Of a stretch of 64,000 bases of DNA, positions 57,999 to 64,000 are shown one piece after another. A program made the position numbers and the translations under genes. Position 1 is the first letter of the stretch; each line of letters begins with the position of its first letter. The notes under the pieces were generated by a model. That model was given only the letters and a program-made list of their open reading frames with translations, was not told the origin of the DNA and made no database searches. The stretch covers positions 1,488,001 to 1,552,000 of the forward strand of contig NC_079884.1 of assembly GCF_029227915.1 (NCBI RefSeq), given 5' to 3'. The stretch comes from Hydractinia symbiolongicarpus (Eukaryota > Cnidaria > Hydrozoa > Anthoathecata > Hydractiniidae).

Positions 57999-58308
57999 AC
58001 CGAAGTATCATTGACTTAATGGCATACTTTAGAAATACGTGGCCAAAAGAAAGCATCACCCTAAAACTCCATTTAATGGAGGATCATGTTCTTCCATTAC
58101 TTAAAAGATGAAAAACAGGTCTTGGGGTGTATGGCGAGCAAAAAGGCGATGGTATTCATGCAAAAATTAATTCATTAAAAGCGACTTTCTGCAGAATGCC
58201 ATCTTCAGTTGTTTGAGTTCACAGCATTCTCAAGGAGCACTACATTCGTGTGCATCCAAAGTGTATAGAGATGAAGCCAGAAGCAAAAAAACTAAAGAAA
58301 CTAGAATA
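57999..58308 (+). pseudogene. Possible second exon of the RAG1-N-like element
   Basis: The stretch starts right after an acceptor (TTATCATTTCAG) and stays in one frame to TAA at 58306, broken only by TGA at 58109-58111 and 58214-58216. It reads LKLHLMEDHVLPLLKR, then GLGVYGEQKGDGIHAKINSL and LKEHYIRVHPKCIEM. The first TGA stands where Trp would fit. This HxxEDH-GxYGEQ-IH pattern recurs near the C-terminus of uncharacterised transposon proteins. Linking it to the upstream gene is inference from position and strand. Confidence 0.45.
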
Positions 58309-59299
58309 ACAATACAAATAGGATTATTTATTGGTATCATTTGCATAAATTTTCTTATTTTACATACCTTTGACTTCCACCATGTTCTTCTCCGATTTTT
58401 TCAGTTAAAAAATAGCCACAGCTAGCATGCATCTGCCTGTTGTCATAACTCTTTTAAAAAACTGTTAGGGCTTTGTGCTTGATATTAATGCAAAGGTACA
58501 TGCTTAAAGATGATAACAAAACCTGAGTTAGCATCTAATTAATTTTTTTACACCTCTTATTCCACATTTTCTCTACACCAGTAAATTTGAAGAAAAAAAT
58601 GTGTTCCTCGCCTCCAGCTTCATAATGTTCTGTCGCGTGGACTTGAATAAAATCTATGGCTGCACTTGCCTTGGTAAGGGATAGGGCTGCCAGACCGATA
58701 GGTCAGCGGATTTAATTAATAATGATGTAATGTTTTAAAGGGTCGATCAAGCCAGCGAAAAAATATAAACATGAAAAATGTGCGCGCACGCGCCATTTTA
58801 AAATCTAACAATGAAAACTTTTACTTTGTGCATACGCATAATAACATTCCACCACAAAATAAACGTGGCAGGTGCCTAATAGATAAATATTGAAACTCAG
58901 TAAGTATTGTAGCTATGCAAAATAGCATTAAAGAGTTATTAAGAAAAATGTCAGGGGGGACGGTGAACACCTAACCGCGTTCCCAGGACCTTTTCTCTTT
59001 TTAATCCTCGCCTTTCCGTTATAAAAAGACATGAAGAGCCGCTCCAGGTTGAGGAAGATCCCCATCTCCACCTATTTTATTTTGCGTTCTGGTTCAAGTT
59101 AATGCTATATAGCTGTCAACATTTACTTAGCCGATCTATAATTAATCATCTACATACACAAAAAAATTATGCACACAGCAGTCAGACCAGTGTTAACGCT
59201 GCCCTAGTTTAATCTTTTTTTCATATTTTCCATTATTCACTGTTTATATAAATGTACTTATTTTGCTTTTATTTTTAAAAAATGATTTTTGCTTTCAGA
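58309..59299. other. Non-coding sequence
   Basis: No gene is supported. If the flanking exon at 59300 is real, part of this could be an intron or upstream region. Confidence 0.4.
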
Positions 59300-59554
59300 T
59301 GAAGAGGATGTTTGTAGTGAGTACGTAAAGAAAAAATCTTCCTCTTTCTCCACGATTCAGAGGCACTACGTTCCATACGCAAGCAGTAGAATTCAGGGAA
59401 AGTAAGTTTCCTACACTATTTTTTATGTCATTGTCAGTTTGTCATTATCTGGATTTATAATAACTATTAAATTACCGAGTACGTCACGATTTTCTGTTAA
59501 CGCAGTAAGAATGCGCAACGAAACACAAAGTGGCAAAAATAGCAGGGCTGGCTT

Positions 59555-60078
59555 AAATCAAAGGCAGGATGACGACGACAATATTTCTATTAAATTTACA
59601 AAATTACGGAGAACTTGTAGTAGTCAATATTTATAGTTTAAAAGTTGCGTTAAAAGGGGAAAGTTATAGAAATACGGACTAAAGTTTGAAGGACACCGCT
59701 TGGCACTGGAGCCGTCTATGCGAATACAAGGGTGATTTTGAGATAACAAGACAGCAAGCTGTGATGATGGAACTGGTCTAATTGTTCTGTCGTTTTATCT
59801 TTTTGTGGGAACGAGGGGGCGTGCGGGTCACGTGTGACTTCTATCATAGGTTGGAGGGGCAAGTTAGAGTATCATTTCTTTTTTCGTCACAATTTAGGCT
59901 AAATAGAAATTGGGTTGCACTGGGTTGGAATGAGCGTGTTGCTGAAAGTTAAAAACACATACACTTATTTACCTACAGGTACTATTTCCGCAACTTTTAA
60001 ACTATAAATCAAAGGCAGGATGACGAGGACGATATTTATACTAAATTTACAAAATTACGGAGAACTTGTAGTAGTCAA
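59555..60078. repeat. 73-bp direct duplication flanking the MITE
   Basis: 59555-59627 and 60006-60078 both read AAATCAAAGGCAGGATGACG and continue to GGAGAACTTGTAGTAGTCAA with a handful of mismatches. They sit directly outside the MITE ends. Confidence 0.9.
59632..60006. mobile_element. 375-bp MITE with 18-bp perfect TIRs
   Basis: Left end TATAGTTTAAAAGTTGCG and right end CGCAACTTTTAAACTATA are perfect inverses. The interior is non-coding. Confidence 0.85.
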
Positions 60079-60840
60079 GACGACGATTTCGATGATGAAC
60101 ATCGCTTAGATGATGAAACTCCTACAACCAAAATAAAAGAGACGGGGCAGAACACTTAACAGGAAAATGTTCCCATGGAACAGGGTAATAAGTAATTTTT
60201 TACTTAGATTTGCTTAATACTTTTGTTAAAGTTAGATAATTAATTCACGCTATCATTAATTTTAGTTATCTTAAGAATTTCCCATGTAGTCACATTTAAA
60301 ATAAAACTTTCAGGGTTTAAAAACAAGTTCTCAACTTGCTCGCACAAATTTGTGATCGCTTGCAAACACCACCAAAGGCGACCTCTGAAGTAGACTTTAG
60401 AGTTGTGCAACTTAAAACTTCTGAAGTGTCAAATGTGATCGTTGCTGGAGTGAAAGAAAGTTATCTTCACCATCTAAGCGTGATAATGGTAACAAAATAA
60501 CTTTTGATATGAAGATATATTAGAAGATTAGAAGATATTGATAATGACTTATTTATTATCATTCATCTTAATGTGCTCAAAAATATATGTGGAGAACTTT
60601 AGAGTTGTGCAACTTAAAACAGTCGAAGAATTGGAGGAGTTTGTAGAAGAATTTAAAAAGAAAGAGAAATTTTCTTCTTTGGTAAGAATTTCTACTTTAC
60701 TAGAATCAAAGTAAAGGAATCTTTAATATAAACTTGCAGGTGATGATAAATATTTTGTACTTCATTTTTTTTCATTACTAGATAATTACTATTTAGGTAA
60801 CGGAGTTGAAAAGAGTTTACATTATTATATTTTTGGTAGA

Positions 60841-61010
60841 TTTTAGAAAGTTCAATACTAAGTTATTTGTCTGATAAACATACAGTCAATAGTGGTGTAC
60901 CACAAGGGTCAATTTTGGGCCCACTACTATTTATTATATTTTTCAATAACTTTTGTACCGAGACAAATACATTTTTAGAAATAATGCTAAGGAACTTTCT
61001 ACTTCCGCAC
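60841..61010 (+). pseudogene. LINE RT fragment (motif B)
   Basis: Reads SSILSYLSDKHTVNSGVPQG then SILGPLLFIIFFNNF, the RT region around motif B, and then loses homology. The preceding motif A and the following motif C are absent. Confidence 0.65.
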
Positions 61011-61144
61011 ATAGTATAACCCACGAGAGGCTTGCCAAAAGTTGTAAGCACACATTGATTGATTATAATGATGTTTCAGATGAAAATTCCCATGTGACAG
61101 ATAACCTTCCAAACATTATAATTATCAAAAATATCAATACAAGT

Positions 61145-61730
61145 TAAGTTGGGAACAACAAGAAGATAGGGACTTACTCAAGGGTTTTCGGAACGACCTG
61201 CTATATATAAATGATAAGCATAATTTAAATTCAGTGAGTGATGTAAACCTACTATACAATGCTTTCCATGAAATCTTGTCAGATATTCTAAACAAACATG
61301 CTCAATTAAAACCGATGACTAAGTCTCAGTCTCAATATGCGAACTTGTGACATGCAGACATTTGCTCAATATAAATATTTAAGGAATGAAACAAACCATA
61401 GTATTAAAAATAGGATATTCCATCATTATTAAATTATTTTCACACCAATAAACACAATATTAAAAAGTTTTAGAAGAGCATCAATGATTTTTTAAATAAA
61501 AACAGGAAACAAAATTCACTGATTCAAAAGATATTGCCTCCTTGATAAACTTGCATTTCACCAATGTGACTCCAGAACTGATTAAAAAGTTGCCAAAAAG
61601 CTCCTTAAAAAGAAATTTTAGTGACTTTTTAAAAGATAGAAATTCTTTTTTATTTTTTTTGTTCTCCAATCTCTTCCTAAGTGGTGGAAATATTTATCTG
61701 CACTGGATCGAACAATTTTCCTATTAAACT
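61145..61730 (+). pseudogene. LINE fragment between endonuclease and RT
   Basis: Reads WEQQEDRDLLKGFRNDLLYI, VSDVNLLYNAFHEILSDILN and KHAQLKPMTKSQSQ, then after frame changes TPELIKKLPKSS and NFSDFLKDRNSFLFFL. These belong upstream of RT motif B in a LINE, but here lie downstream of it, so this and the previous piece come from two insertions or a rearrangement. Confidence 0.55.
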
Positions 61731-61768
61731 TGTGATCTCATATCTAATCCGTTATCGATTATAATTAA

Positions 61769-62477
61769 CTAGTCGATAAAGCCCGTGGAAAATTCCACCC
61801 AGGCAAAATAAAAATGAAAAAGAAGTGTCCTGAATTTTGAGACGTCAGCAACCCATCCATAAAAAAAAATTAGAACCTTGTTTTCACGTTGCCTATATTG
61901 TGTAGAGCATGAAACTGCTGATTTGATGAGCGGTTATTGAGGTATAAGGGTTTAAAAACTTTGCCGGCGTTAGCAAAGATACGTCAAAACCTTAAAATTA
62001 TTTTTAGAAATTTGTATACCTTTTGCCTTCATTGTACAGATCTTGAAATGCTTATCAAGAAAATGTATGGAATCATGTACTTTTGATAAACGGTTGCGGA
62101 GATATTAGGGTTTGAAGGTGTTTTGATGAGGTCATCAACCCATCTATTCCGAAAAGGATTCGGGGCTCCAGGTTTGAGGAAATTACCCAAATTGATCCCA
62201 GGTCGTCTCTAGTTATCAACGCGGTGAAAAATCATTGACGTCACCACCTCGTTTCCAAGTAATTTGTGTTCAAAGTTTTAAGTGCACTGTAATTGCTTCA
62301 TTAATTTAATATACTTTCCTTTGACGTCAAAATTATGTTAACATCAAGGTTTTGTACTTTACAGAACAAATTTATAGGTGATGTTTTATAGACTTTATCA
62401 AAGGAAGTAGTAAATATAATAATCCACTTTGCAAAAGTTACAGACAGACACACGGAACTGGCGTATTTTTATATAGA
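61769..62477 (-). mobile_element. Non-autonomous Helitron, complete (709 bp)
   Basis: On the minus strand it starts TCTATATAAAAATACGCCAG at 62477 and ends GTGGAATTTTCCACGGGCTT, TATCGACTAG at 61769, followed by T. The 3' 600 bp match 52503-53102. It has no coding content and many GACGTC(A)-type motifs. Confidence 0.85.

Positions 62478-64000
<1,523 letters not shown>

Larger units (their letters stand above)
59300..60690 (+). pseudogene. Candidate exons of a DUF4806-like gene, disrupted
   Basis: 59300-59401 is bounded by TTTGCTTTCAG and GTAAGT and reads EEDVCSEYVKKKSSSF and IQRHYVPYASSR. A second piece (59500-59636, again at 60006-60190) reads NQRQDDDDN and FTKLRRTCSSQ with an acidic tail. 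A third follows an AG near 60314 (QICDRLQTPPKATSEVDFRVV). A fourth (60595-60680) reads FRVVQLKTVEELEEFVEEFK and ends at GTAAGA. The LKTVEELEEF block is typical of the start of DUF4806. A MITE and a duplication split the second exon. The gene, or transposon-borne relative, has no complete domain in the window. Confidence 0.4.

Overview
This is AT-rich, intron-containing animal DNA that is almost wholly built of mobile elements in several states of decay. The mixture is typical of cnidarian genomes: a Polinton with an adintovirus-like gene set, a PHD-finger LINE, a Penelope-like element, Helitrons, a vertnin/TTF-type hAT, tRNA-derived SINEs and a RAG1-N-like (N-RAG-TP) remnant. The one clear host gene encodes a secreted prepro-peptide of the kind medusozoans use as antimicrobials. 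A hydrozoan or other medusozoan is the best guess. That is inference from the element mix, because no species marker is visible.

Layout. 1-1997 is non-coding apart from a 508-bp TIR element (854-1361). 1998-14422 is a degenerate Polinton (Maverick) with ~250-bp terminal inverted repeats. Its genes read outward-in: on the plus strand a helical-repeat protein, a small membrane protein, a Cys-rich protein, a conserved structural-type protein, capsid, Cys-repeat protein and integrase; on the minus strand a coiled-coil/membrane protein, MSV199/nuclease proteins, packaging ATPase, a conserved unknown and protein-primed DNA polymerase B. Most are broken by frameshifts and in-frame stops. Directly next to it lies a 3.8-kb palindrome (14531-18369) whose arms carry LINE reverse-transcriptase debris. 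18387-21778 is a hAT-type element whose vertnin-like/TTF transposase gene holds a SINE in its intron. 23363-29967 is a nested block: a TIR element, a pogo-like transposase, then a nearly complete LINE on the minus strand.

29968-38000 is gene-poor and holds a MITE with a 21-nt G run, a palindrome-rich patch and a SINE. 38026-38776 is the three-exon cationic peptide gene with a TATA box upstream. 39500-43380 holds transposase fragments, followed by a >300-bp (AT)n tract. 44990-53102 and 61769-64000 are dominated by Helitrons. One autonomous Rep/helicase copy is scrambled, and several non-autonomous copies sit end-to-end with 3' hairpins and CTAG termini. 53183-54480 is a Penelope-like element ending in a hammerhead-like motif. 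54490-55460 is a LINE fragment. 56828-58308 is a degenerate RAG1-N-like element. 59300-60690 holds candidate exons of a DUF4806-like gene interrupted by a MITE that is flanked by a 73-bp duplication.

The Polinton genes belong together as virion structure (capsid, packaging ATPase), replication (PolB) and integration (integrase). The copy cannot function as it stands. The other elements are independent insertions, and their nesting gives relative ages: SINE inside Helitron, SINE inside the hAT intron, LINE inside the TIR/pogo block.
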